This document shows positions 1 to 7,522 of a stretch of 64,000 nucleotides of DNA, piece by piece. How positions within the stretch are numbered: position 1 is the first letter of the stretch; every line of letters starts with the position of its first letter. Under the pieces are notes generated by a model, which ran no database searches, was not told where the DNA came from, and saw only the letters and a program-made list of their open reading frames with translations. Source of the stretch: AAA044-D11 sp965268275 (GTDB lineage Bacteria; Actinomycetota; Actinomycetes; Nanopelagicales; Nanopelagicaceae); assembly GCA_965268275.1 (NCBI GenBank), contig OZ254168.1:806001-870000 (forward strand), written 5' to 3'. A program made the position numbers and the translations under genes.

Positions 1-333
1 ATTTGGATTATCAATTGTGAATCCTTGTTTTTCAATGGTGTCAACGAAATCAATTGATGCACCCATCAAGTAAGGCGTGCTCATCTTGTCGGTGACAACA
101 CTTACTGCGCCAAATTTAGTTACGGTGTCGCCATCTAGCGAGCGATCATCAAAATAGAGTTGATACTTCAGGCCAGAGCATCCGCCTGGTTGAACTGCAA
201 CGCGCAGACTTAGGTCATCGCGACCTTCTTGAGCTAGAAGCGCAGCAACCTTTGTTGCGGCTACATCAGTAAGTCCAATTCCAGTTGCTGGCGCATTTGT
301 AATTGTTACCTCTTGTGAAGTCTCTGTGCTCAT
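1..333 (-). CDS. erpA: A-type iron-sulfur cluster carrier/insertion protein (ErpA/IscA/HesB family), C-terminus off window
   Basis: The first 111 residues are read on the minus strand from an ATG at 333; the rest lies before base 1. A-type carriers accept an Fe-S cluster and hand it to apo-proteins using three conserved cysteines. The first of these is visible as Cys52 in the GGCSG motif, followed by a typical LKYQLYFDD strand. The C-terminal CGCG-type pair is missing only because the window ends. The gene is divergent from nadA, whose product is itself a 4Fe-4S enzyme, and this pairing is common in Actinobacteria. The N-terminus of about 17 residues before the domain is Thr/Ala-rich and probably disordered. 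Family assignment is firm; the choice between the names ErpA and IscA is not. Confidence 0.88.
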   Translation of the reverse strand, partial: MSTETSQEVTITNAPATGIGLTDVAATKVAALLAQEGRDDLSLRVAVQPGGCSGLKYQLYFDDRSLDGDTVTKFGAVSVVTDKMSTPYLMGASIDFVDTIEKQGFTIDNPN

Positions 334-349
334 CGTTCTCCCCATCTAA

Positions 350-386
350 ATTCGATTATGGGTAAAGGCTACTCCATAATGTCCCT
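350..386 (+). promoter_or_regulatory. Candidate sigma-70-type promoter for nadA, probably leaderless
   Basis: TTCGAT (351-356) and CATAAT (375-380) are separated by 18 bases and lie directly before the nadA ATG at 387. A transcript starting about 7 bases after the -10 would begin at the start codon, which fits the lack of any Shine-Dalgarno sequence. This is a match by eye to the consensus and is not proven. Confidence 0.35.
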
Positions 387-1538
387 ATGGGCTCATCAAG
401 ACTTTCCGAATTGCTCTTGCTCGGCCAAGGCGCCGATCCAAAGAGCGAACGTGGAGTTTCCTGTGATGGCGAACTGCCCGCAGCAAGTGACCCGCAATTA
501 GTAGAGCGAGCACGGGTCGCAAGAGCCGCACTAGGCGATCGCGCGATGGTGTTAGGTCACCATTATCAGCGCGATGAAGTTATCCAATTTGCCGACATAA
601 CTGGAGATTCATTCAAGTTGGCACAGGCTGCACAATCCAATAAATCTGCTGAATTTATTTTCTTCTGTGGCGTGCATTTCATGGCTGAAAGTGCCGACAT
701 TCTCACTTCGGAACATCAGAAAATTATTCTTCCTGATTTAGCTGCTGGGTGTTCGATGGCCGATATGGCAACTGCGAAACAAGTCGATGATTGCTGGAAG
801 GCGCTAGAAAAGATTGGCGTTGCCGGCAAGACGACACCAATTACTTATATGAATTCGTCTGCTGCGATTAAATCATTTACCGGAAAAAATGGTGGCGCGG
901 TTTGCACATCTTCAAATGCGATGCGCGCAATGAACTGGGCTTTTGAGAAGGGAGAGAAAGTTCTTTTTCTTCCCGATCAGCATTTGGGTCGCAACACTGC
1001 GGTTTTGAATTTAGGGCTAAAGCTTGAGGATTGCGTTCTCTGGAATCCTTGGAAACCAAATGGTGGATTAACTGATGCAGAAATTATTGCGGCAAAGGTA
1101 ATTCTCTGGCGCGGCCACTGTTCAGTTCATGGAAGGTTCTCTTTGGAGAACATTGTTCAGATGCGCGCGAAACTTCCGGGAGTCCAAATTCTGGTTCATC
1201 CAGAATGTCAGCATGAAGTAGTTTCAAATGCAGATGTAGTTGGCAGCACCGAAATGATTATTAAAACCATAGAAAATTCGGCCCCGGGAAGCAAGTGGGC
1301 TGTTGGAACCGAATTGAATCTGGTTCAGCGACTGGCAAATAGATTTACAGATCGAGAAGTGCATTTCTTGGATAAAACCGTCTGCTACTGCTCGACCATG
1401 AACCGTATCGACCTACCTCATCTGGTTTGGGCGATGGAATCTTTGGTGGCTGGACGCTTGGTCAACCAAATCTCAGTAGATTCGCAGACAGCGACTTATG
1501 CAAAAGTTGCGCTCGAGCGAATGCTCGCTCTACCGTAG
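387..1538 (+). CDS. nadA: Quinolinate synthase NadA
   Basis: NadA condenses iminoaspartate with dihydroxyacetone phosphate to quinolinate in de novo NAD synthesis and holds a 4Fe-4S cluster. The 383-residue protein carries the diagnostic GHHYQRDEVIQFAD segment near residue 57 and the cysteine motifs FFCGVHFMAE, RGHCSVH and CYCSTMNR that supply cluster ligands in the family. Length fits the longer actinobacterial form. Neither nadB nor nadC follows: the next gene is an unrelated membrane protein, so the rest of the pathway must lie elsewhere or be absent. ATG start at 387, with no Shine-Dalgarno and a -10-like CATAAT just upstream. Confidence 0.95.
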   Translation: MGSSRLSELLLLGQGADPKSERGVSCDGELPAASDPQLVERARVARAALGDRAMVLGHHYQRDEVIQFADITGDSFKLAQAAQSNKSAEFIFFCGVHFMAESADILTSEHQKIILPDLAAGCSMADMATAKQVDDCWKALEKIGVAGKTTPITYMNSSAAIKSFTGKNGGAVCTSSNAMRAMNWAFEKGEKVLFLPDQHLGRNTAVLNLGLKLEDCVLWNPWKPNGGLTDAEIIAAKVILWRGHCSVHGRFSLENIVQMRAKLPGVQILVHPECQHEVVSNADVVGSTEMIIKTIENSAPGSKWAVGTELNLVQRLANRFTDREVHFLDKTVCYCSTMNRIDLPHLVWAMESLVAGRLVNQISVDSQTATYAKVALERMLALP

Positions 1539-1542
1539 TGAC

Positions 1543-2094
1543 ATGACAAAATCCGAAGATAAGAATTCTGCAAAAAGCCCAGATAAGAAGGGCAAGGCAA
1601 CTCCTAAGCGAAAAGATGCCGTAGCTGCCACAAAAGTAAATTCAATAACTGCTCCTGTTTCTAAAGCCGATCGCTCGAAGAATCGTGAAGCCCTTAAAGC
1701 TGCACGTGCTGAAGCGAGAGCTGCCTATATGCGCGGTGACGAAAATGCTTTGCCAGCAAGAGATCGCGGACCAGTAAAGAGATTTGTTCGAGACTATGTC
1801 GATTCTCGCCGTTCGCTCGGAGAGTATTTCTTGCCGCTAATGATTTTTGTTTTAGTTCTTACGATTATCCCTTCAGCAGAAATTAGATTAGTTGCAATCA
1901 TATTTATGTATGGCGTAATGCTTTACTCCGTTGTGTATGGTTTTTTTGTTAGCAACAAAATTAAAAAAATAGTTGTTGAAAAATTCCCTGGTGAACCAAC
2001 AAAGGGTCTCGGTTTGTATGGCTGGCTTCGCTCCACCCAAATGCGCAAATTGCGCGCACCGGCACCGCAGAAAAAACTTGGTGATCGCGCCTAA
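1543..2094 (+). CDS. DUF3043 family membrane protein
   Basis: A 183-residue actinobacterial protein of unknown function. The first half is very basic and Lys/Ala-rich (GKATPKRKDA, then an AARAEARAAYMRGDE segment typical of DUF3043). Two hydrophobic stretches around residues 105-150 are probable membrane segments, followed by a short cytoplasmic tail. The ATG at 1543, four bases after the nadA stop, is preferred over an in-frame ATG at 1498 inside nadA, because the family motif starts soon after it. The gene is probably cotranscribed with nadA. Homologues sit at an equivalent place in mycobacteria and Streptomyces, so it is a conserved core gene and not an accessory one. Confidence 0.85.
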   Translation: MTKSEDKNSAKSPDKKGKATPKRKDAVAATKVNSITAPVSKADRSKNREALKAARAEARAAYMRGDENALPARDRGPVKRFVRDYVDSRRSLGEYFLPLMIFVLVLTIIPSAEIRLVAIIFMYGVMLYSVVYGFFVSNKIKKIVVEKFPGEPTKGLGLYGWLRSTQMRKLRAPAPQKKLGDRA

Positions 2095-2110
2095 TTAATC
2101 TGTTGGATTA

Positions 2111-3112
2111 TTAAGCTCTTGGATTTGGGCTCTCTGTTCGTTCCGGATTAGTTTCAGGAACCGAACCGAGGGCCTTATCTATTTCTGCAAGAACTTGTGA
2201 CGATAGTTTGACTCCTGAAGCCTTCACATTTTCCTTAACTTGTGATGGCTTAGAAGCGCCCATAATTACGGAAGATACATTTGGGTTAGCCAAGGCCCAG
2301 GCAAGGGCAAGCTGAGACATCGTTAAATCTTGGCTTTCTGCAATTGGCTTTAGCTTTGCAACCGCTTCAAAAACTTCATCGCGCATCCAGCGAGAAATCA
2401 TTTCGGCGCCACTCTTCTTGTCAGTAGCTCTTGAGCCCGCTGGCGGTTTCTTGCCTGGTAAATACTTTCCAGTTAAAACACCTTGAGCAACTGGTGACCA
2501 AACAATCTGGCCGATTCCTTCTTCGATGCAAAGTGGAACGACTTTTGACTCAATGACTCGCCAGAGCATCGAATATTGAGGCTGGCTCGAAACGAAGCGA
2601 TCGAAACCGTTCGCTTTCTGTATTTTTAGCGCACTGCTTATCTGGGCTGAAGTCCATTCCGAGAAGCCAATGTAATTAACTTTTCCCATCCGGATTAAGT
2701 CATCAAAGGCTCGGAGGGATTCTTCTAATGGGGTTTCGTAATCAAAGCGGTGCATCTGGTAAAGATCTATGTGGTCAGTATTTAAACGCTTTAATGAAGC
2801 ATTCACTGATTCCATGATGTGTTTACGTGAAAGGCCTCGATCATTTTTGCCTGGTCCAGTTGGCCAATAAACTTTCGTAAATAACTCATAACTTTCACGC
2901 TTGACGCCCTTTAGAGCTTTTCCAAGAACACTCTCGGCCTTGGTACCAGCATAAACATCTGCAGTATCAAAGGTTGTGATCCCGACATCAAGTGCAGCGT
3001 GAACACACTTAATCGCTGCATCTTGCTCAACTTGCGAACCATGGGTAATCCAATTGCCATATGAAATTTCAGAGACATACATTCCTGACGAGCCAAGGCG
3101 ACGATATTCCAT
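2111..3112 (-). CDS. Aldo/keto reductase, Kv-beta (AKR6)-like
   Basis: A 333-residue NADP-dependent oxidoreductase of the (beta/alpha)8 aldo/keto reductase fold. The catalytic tetrad is readable: Asp in FDTADVYA, Tyr in the same segment, Lys in FTKVYW and His in YQMHRFDY. The segments VNYIGFSEW and SPVAQGVLTGKY are typical of the voltage-gated potassium channel beta-subunit-like branch. The physiological substrate cannot be read from the sequence. The ATG at 3112 (MEYRRLG) is preferred over an upstream in-frame start at 3145, since the family begins with this strand and the longer form would overlap the divergent gene. Confidence 0.9.
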   Translation of the reverse strand: MEYRRLGSSGMYVSEISYGNWITHGSQVEQDAAIKCVHAALDVGITTFDTADVYAGTKAESVLGKALKGVKRESYELFTKVYWPTGPGKNDRGLSRKHIMESVNASLKRLNTDHIDLYQMHRFDYETPLEESLRAFDDLIRMGKVNYIGFSEWTSAQISSALKIQKANGFDRFVSSQPQYSMLWRVIESKVVPLCIEEGIGQIVWSPVAQGVLTGKYLPGKKPPAGSRATDKKSGAEMISRWMRDEVFEAVAKLKPIAESQDLTMSQLALAWALANPNVSSVIMGASKPSQVKENVKASGVKLSSQVLAEIDKALGSVPETNPERTESPNPRA

Positions 3113-3136
3113 AGATAAAAGCGTAGTCTCTATCCC

Positions 3137-3373
3137 ATGAAACAAAAGTTTTTTTCAATAATTTCTGGGATTCTGCTTCTCTTCGCTATTGCTCTCCCAA
3201 ATTCAGCTTTCGCGGATGAAGATGACCGGAATCATCGGAACGATCCAGAGCACTCCATTACCGAGGCCCACGAAGGAATTGAAGGTGGCGAATTGTTCGC
3301 AGCTGGCGCTGGATTAGTAATCGCCATCGGACTCGCATATGCAATCGGTAGGCGTTCTGGTAAAAAACGCTAA
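3137..3373 (+). CDS. Small secreted or membrane-anchored acidic/His-rich protein, unknown function
   Basis: A 78-residue protein not recognised as any named family. Residues 1-26 form a clear signal peptide ending in SAFA. A charged stretch (residues 27-52) is rich in Asp, Glu and His (DEDDRNHRND, then PEHSITEAHEG). A hydrophobic segment (about residues 53-70) ends in the basic tail RRSGKKR, so the mature form would be a short outside loop anchored by one helix. It starts 24 bases from the divergent aldo/keto reductase and ends just before the cobalamin riboswitch. Metal binding by the His/Asp stretch is a possibility only. Composition and signal peptide make it a credible gene. Confidence 0.7.
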   Translation: MKQKFFSIISGILLLFAIALPNSAFADEDDRNHRNDPEHSITEAHEGIEGGELFAAGAGLVIAIGLAYAIGRRSGKKR

Positions 3374-3387
3374 AGGCGTGCTAATTT

Positions 3388-3530
3388 TGCGCCGCTGAGA
3401 AAAGCCCAGTGCTTCATCAGTAGTAATGCGTTTAGCGAAGTCCGGTGAAAACCCGGCGCTGTCCCGCAACTGTAGAGATTTGATTTGAAGTCATTTGAAT
3501 CCAGATCCGAGCCAGGTCGCCTAACTCATT
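3388..3530 (+). ncRNA. Cobalamin riboswitch aptamer
   Basis: The conserved core of the B12-sensing aptamer is visible: a TTAGCGAAG element (3432-3440), then GTCCGGTGAAAACCCGG (3440-3456), the B12-box-like CGCTGTCCCGCAACTGT (3457-3473) and the 3' strand GAGCCAGGTCGCCT (3509-3522). It lies directly before a btuF-btuC-btuD-like importer, the expected target. The 5' boundary is approximate because the P1/P2 stems are less conserved. A covariance-model search (Rfam cobalamin) would set the exact limits. Confidence 0.92.
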
Positions 3531-3540
3531 ATTGATGTAT

Positions 3541-3628
3541 CCGACCTCGGAGGAAGGTCGGGCCTCTAGAGAATTTATTTTCTATTTCGCCCAAACTTCC
3601 TCCCTCAAAATCTTGAGGGAGATTTTTT
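3541..3628 (+). promoter_or_regulatory. Riboswitch expression platform: P13-like hairpin, antiterminator and terminator/RBS hairpin
   Basis: Three alternative pairings can be drawn. (1) CCGACCT (3541-3547) with AGGTCGG (3555-3561), a P13-like hairpin. (2) GGAGGAAG (3549-3556) with CTTCCTCC (3596-3603), an antiterminator that excludes both neighbours. (3) CTCCCTCAA (3600-3608) with TTGAGGGAG (3613-3621), a 9-bp terminator stem with loop AATC followed by six T (3623-3628). The 3' arm of the terminator also contains the GAGGGAG Shine-Dalgarno for the ATG at 3629. The logical OFF state with B12 bound is hairpins 1 and 3; ON is hairpin 2. Pairings are read from sequence; the ligand coupling is inferred. 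Confidence 0.75.
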
Positions 3629-4495
3629 ATGTTTAAAGCTAGAAAAGTTTTAACCAAGTTAGTAATTGCAACAACAGTAGTTTCGCTTTTTTCGGCATAT
3701 CCAACACAAGCAAGTTCCAACATACCGAAGCGAATAATTTCGCTTTCTCCTAGCGCAACTGAAATTCTTTATGCAATCGGTTCTGGCAAGCAAGTCATCG
3801 CCGTCGACGATCTTTCAAACTATCCAACCGAAGCGCCGATGACAAAACTTTCTGCCTTTAATCCAAATGTTGAAGCCCTTCTAAATTACAAGCCAGATTT
3901 GATCATCTTGAATGCAGATGCCACAAAAGCTTTAGAAGTTAAGGCCGCACTCGAGAAGTTAAAAATCAAGGTATTCCTAGAGCGAGCTCCAAAGACGCTA
4001 CGCGAGGCATATCTAGAAATTACCGCGCTTGGAAGAGCTACCGGGAAAATATCTGGCGCCCAAAATGTGGTTTCTGGAATGAAGAGCAAAATATCTGCCG
4101 CCGTAAAGAGCGGAAGAACTAGCAAAAATATCTCTTTCTTTCACGAATTAGATAACACGCTTTACACCGCGACTTCAGATACCTTCATCGGCAAGGTCTA
4201 TAAGGACTTTAATTTAGTTAACATCTCAGACCCTGCTGCAACAGCAGATTCTGCCGGTTATCCGCAATTGCAATCTGAATATGTAATCAAAGCAAACCCA
4301 AAGATTGTTTTTCTAGCTGATGCGCAATATGGCGAATCACTTGCCACGCTGACTAAGCGCCCAGGTTGGAATGGAATATCGGCAGTTAAAAACAAGAATG
4401 TAGTTTCTCTGCCCGAAGATATTCCTTCCAGATGGGGTCCAAGACTTGTGGATTTCTACCAGTTCATCGCAGATGCCATTGCGAAAGTTAAGTAA
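3629..4495 (+). CDS. btuF: Cobalamin ABC transporter substrate-binding protein (BtuF-like)
   Basis: A 288-residue periplasmic-binding-protein fold: signal peptide (residues 1-28, ending TQAS), then RIISLSPSATEILYAIGSG, the standard opening of the BtuF/FhuD class III binding proteins. Placement behind a cobalamin riboswitch and ahead of a FecCD permease and ATPase makes vitamin B12 the likely ligand. Unusually for a monoderm, there is no cysteine anywhere in the protein, so it cannot be a lipoprotein; it would be released by signal peptidase I or held by its uncleaved signal. Shine-Dalgarno GAGGGAG (3615-3621) is part of the terminator hairpin. Siderophore binding is the alternative, less likely given the riboswitch. 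Confidence 0.88.
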   Translation: MFKARKVLTKLVIATTVVSLFSAYPTQASSNIPKRIISLSPSATEILYAIGSGKQVIAVDDLSNYPTEAPMTKLSAFNPNVEALLNYKPDLIILNADATKALEVKAALEKLKIKVFLERAPKTLREAYLEITALGRATGKISGAQNVVSGMKSKISAAVKSGRTSKNISFFHELDNTLYTATSDTFIGKVYKDFNLVNISDPAATADSAGYPQLQSEYVIKANPKIVFLADAQYGESLATLTKRPGWNGISAVKNKNVVSLPEDIPSRWGPRLVDFYQFIADAIAKVK

Positions 4496-4504
4496 ACCCA
4501 GAAA

Positions 4505-5542
4505 ATGATTAAGAATAAGAGCAAGGGTGAAGAGGGTGGGTTGGCTCCAATCTGGAATTGGAAGATAACCGCTTTCGCTGCCGCCCTGCTCTTATTCGTT
4601 GGAATTCTTGCAATCAGTTTTGGTCCAGTCTCTCTAAGTTTTCAAGAAATAATTCGAACTCTTCTGGGATTGCCTGGTGGGCTAAGCGGTCAGGATCGCA
4701 CGCTATTAATTGATCTGCGTTTGCCAAGGGCGCTTCTTGCTGCACTTGTTGGTGCCGCGCTAGCGACAAGTGGCGCTGTGTACCAAACAGTTTTCCGCAA
4801 TCCACTTGCGGATCCATATCTACTTGGTGCGGCAGCCGGTGCCGGGCTTGGTGCAACCATTGCGCTTACAAGTGTGGGCGCCGATCTTCGAAGTCTGCTT
4901 CCAGTCTTTGCATTCTTCGGAGCCATATCTGCAGTGTTAGTTAGCTTTTTCATATCTGGAAAATTCTTTGCCGAACCGAATTCGTTACTACTTTCAGGAA
5001 TTGCTGTCGGATCTTTTGCAACCGCGGTTCAAACATATCTGCAGCAGCGAAATAGCTCTTCACTTCGTCCGGTTTATTCCTGGATTCTTGGCGAACTTAC
5101 GGTCGCAAATTGGCAAGTTGTAACTTGGTCATCAATCTACATTCTTATCGCACTAATCATTTTGTTTACTGTCTCAAAACAATTAGATGGCCTAATGCTC
5201 ACCGATGAAGAGGCTTATTCGCTCGGAATAAATCCAAATAAATTGCGAGTTATTGCTGTTGTTGCCGCAACTCTTGCCACTGCAACAGCGGTTTCAGCAA
5301 GTGGGCTGATTGGTTTCGTGGGAATCGTTGTTCCCCATTTGGTCCGCGGCATTACACATCGCGTTACAAATCGAGGCCTACTTACTATCGCATTGGTAGG
5401 AGCTAGCTTCCTTGTTCTCGCAGATCTCGGTGCAAGAACTCTTCTCTCGCCCGCCGAACTTCCGATTGGCGTAATCACAGCATTTGTTGGAGCCCCGTTC
5501 TTCCTATTTGTTCTACGAAAGAAAAGGTTGGTAGCACAATGA
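4505..5542 (+). CDS. btuC: Cobalamin ABC transporter permease (BtuC/FecCD family)
   Basis: A 345-residue FecCD-family permease with about ten hydrophobic helices. Family landmarks include LRLPRALLAALVGAALATSG (residues about 70-90), the FRNPLADPYLLGAAAGAGLG segment, LGINPNKLR near residue 246 (contact with the ATPase) and GLIGFVGIVVPHLVRG near residue 268. It starts nine bases after btuF and overlaps btuD by the ATGA at 5539-5542, so the three genes form one translationally coupled operon under the riboswitch. A homodimer would form the pore. Substrate is assigned from context, since permease sequence alone does not separate B12 from siderophore transporters. Confidence 0.92.
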   Translation: MIKNKSKGEEGGLAPIWNWKITAFAAALLLFVGILAISFGPVSLSFQEIIRTLLGLPGGLSGQDRTLLIDLRLPRALLAALVGAALATSGAVYQTVFRNPLADPYLLGAAAGAGLGATIALTSVGADLRSLLPVFAFFGAISAVLVSFFISGKFFAEPNSLLLSGIAVGSFATAVQTYLQQRNSSSLRPVYSWILGELTVANWQVVTWSSIYILIALIILFTVSKQLDGLMLTDEEAYSLGINPNKLRVIAVVAATLATATAVSASGLIGFVGIVVPHLVRGITHRVTNRGLLTIALVGASFLVLADLGARTLLSPAELPIGVITAFVGAPFFLFVLRKKRLVAQ

Positions 5543-6297
5543 TTAACATTTCAGATCTCAATGTTCGAATAGGTCAGCGCAACATACTCTCCGATATAAA
5601 TATTGAAATTGAAGATGGTAAATGGACCTGCTTAGTTGGCCCAAATGGTGCCGGAAAAACCACACTCTTAAAATCACTACTTGGTTCACTTCCCTATTCC
5701 GGTTCGATTACTGATGACGGAGTTGAAGTATTTAAAAATCATGATCGAAACGTCGCATTTGTTCCACAGCATCCGCAGATACCTATCGGAATGAGCGTTG
5801 GCGAATATGTAATGTTGGGCCGATCCAAACGTGATGGATGGGGCAACGAAAGCAACCTAAGTCGCAAAATGGTCTCCGATATTCTCAAGTTAACTGGCTT
5901 GTTTGGAATGCAGAGCCAGTTTGTATCGCTGCTCTCTGGTGGTGAAATGCAGCGGGGACTCATTGCCCGGGCACTTGTTCAGGAACCGACTCTTATTTTG
6001 CTAGATGAACCAACCAGCGCACTGGACTTGCATCACCAAATTGCGGTTTTGAATAACATCGAGCTTCTGAAGGAACGTGGTGTAACAATTATTTCTACTA
6101 TGCATGACATAACACTTGCCGCAATGTATGCCGAAAAGATTGTGGTCATGCAGGAAGGCAGAGTGCTTCTAAACGGAACTTCGGAATTCGTAATCCATTC
6201 ACCGGAGTTAAAGAGCGCCTTTGAAAACCGAATAAATGTCTACACCCTTGATTCTGGTCGACCGGTGATCGTTGCAAATAAAGATTTAACTGACTAA
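5539..6297 (+). CDS. btuD: Cobalamin ABC transporter ATPase (BtuD-like)
   Basis: A 252-residue ABC ATPase that powers the BtuF/BtuC importer. It has Walker A GPNGAGKTT near residue 36, Q-loop PQHPQ, the signature LSGGEMQRG, Walker B LILLDEPTSALD and an H-loop STMHD. Domain order and length fit the FepC/BtuD group. It overlaps btuC by four bases and ends convergently with gcvT, whose stop codon overlaps its own (6294-6297), so no separate terminator is seen between the two operons. Confidence 0.9.
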   Translation: MINISDLNVRIGQRNILSDINIEIEDGKWTCLVGPNGAGKTTLLKSLLGSLPYSGSITDDGVEVFKNHDRNVAFVPQHPQIPIGMSVGEYVMLGRSKRDGWGNESNLSRKMVSDILKLTGLFGMQSQFVSLLSGGEMQRGLIARALVQEPTLILLDEPTSALDLHHQIAVLNNIELLKERGVTIISTMHDITLAAMYAEKIVVMQEGRVLLNGTSEFVIHSPELKSAFENRINVYTLDSGRPVIVANKDLTD

Positions 6298-7409
6298 CGA
6301 ACCCTAGATTCAACAAATGGCGCTCGATCAATTAATGCACTGCTCAATCGGCCACGAATATCTATTTGAACTTGGTCGCCAACTTTAAACTCTGGTTTCA
6401 GCAAGGCAAGCGCTATGCCGACCTTTAGGGTTGGCGAGAAAGTTCCGCTAGTTACTTCACCTATTTCATTACCCAAAGAATCTAATACCGTCATGCCTGA
6501 TCTCGGTATGCCCCGATCATTAGCTTTAAGGGCTCTTAGAACTCTATTTGGTCCTTTGCTTTTCTCAATTTCCAACGCCGCTTTTCCACGAAATTTTGTT
6601 TTAGTAAGAACAACAGCCCAGTTTGCACTTGCTTGAACTGGGGAAATTTCGAGTGAGAGTTCATGGCCATGTAGCGGATAGCCCATCTCAATTCGCAAAG
6701 TATCTCGTGCTCCTAATCCGCAGACTCGGCCATCGTATTTCGCAATTTTTTCAACCAGGATTTCCCACACTTTGGTTGCGCTTTCCCATTTGGGGAGAAG
6801 TTCGTAACCTAATTCCCCGCTATAACCAGTTCGACAAATAATTATCTCGCCTAGATTTTCATGGCCGGGCAAAGTTATTTTTCCAAATGACATGTATTGC
6901 AAATCCAGATTGATTCCTAAATCAGCTAATACTTTCGAACTATCTGGACCTTGCACGGCCAGGACCGCATATTCCTGATGGATATTTTCGACAGTGATAC
7001 CGCTTGGTGCAACAGCACTTAAATCTGATGCGACTTGCGAACAATTTGAAGCGTTAGGAATTATGAAAATGTCATCAGGTGCAAATTCATAAACGATTAG
7101 ATCATCAATTACGCCACCTGCGTCATTGCAAAAAAGGTTGTACTGCGCTTGGCCAGATTCAATACGATTTAGATCATTGGTAACCATAGAGTTAATAAAA
7201 TCTTTAGCTCCCTGGCCCTTAACACTTATCTTTCCTAAATGTGAAACATCGAATATCCCGACTCGAGTTCGAACTGCAAGATGCTCGGCAAGTGTTCCAC
7301 CAGCAAGCTCGCCTATTCCCTTCGGATATTCAATCGGCATATCCCAGCCACCAAAATCAGCAAGTTTCGCATCCATGGCCAAGTGCCAGTCATATACCGG
7401 GGATTTCAT
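6294..7409 (-). CDS. gcvT: Glycine cleavage system T protein (aminomethyltransferase)
   Basis: A 371-residue GcvT that transfers the aminomethyl group from lipoyl-GcvH to tetrahydrofolate, giving methylene-THF and ammonia. N-terminal MDAKLADFGGWDMPIEY, the IFDVSHLGKI segment and the VQGPDS and CRTGYSGELGYEL folate-site motifs are all present; the C-terminal barrel ends with GEVTSGTFSPTL. Single gene: gcvH and gcvP are not in this window. It is close to lpd and the lipoate genes, on which the glycine system depends. ATG at 7409 faces pepA across about 110 bases; an inverted repeat GGGCGA (7411-7416) / TCGCCC (7433-7438) lies just before the start. Confidence 0.95.
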   Translation of the reverse strand: MKSPVYDWHLAMDAKLADFGGWDMPIEYPKGIGELAGGTLAEHLAVRTRVGIFDVSHLGKISVKGQGAKDFINSMVTNDLNRIESGQAQYNLFCNDAGGVIDDLIVYEFAPDDIFIIPNASNCSQVASDLSAVAPSGITVENIHQEYAVLAVQGPDSSKVLADLGINLDLQYMSFGKITLPGHENLGEIIICRTGYSGELGYELLPKWESATKVWEILVEKIAKYDGRVCGLGARDTLRIEMGYPLHGHELSLEISPVQASANWAVVLTKTKFRGKAALEIEKSKGPNRVLRALKANDRGIPRSGMTVLDSLGNEIGEVTSGTFSPTLKVGIALALLKPEFKVGDQVQIDIRGRLSSALIDRAPFVESRVR

Positions 7410-7522
7410 GGGGCGAATTTATCTTAAAACTATCGCCCGTCAGCTAAAACTTAGGTAAACCATCAAAGTTGATTTATAGTTCGTCTGGCTTAAATTGTTT
7501 GTCTGACTTAACTGGAGGATTT

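Noticed and set aside
7410..7522. Glycine riboswitch in front of gcvT
   Set aside because: The gap is too short and lacks the conserved glycine aptamer core; only a short GGGCGA/TCGCCC inverted repeat is present.
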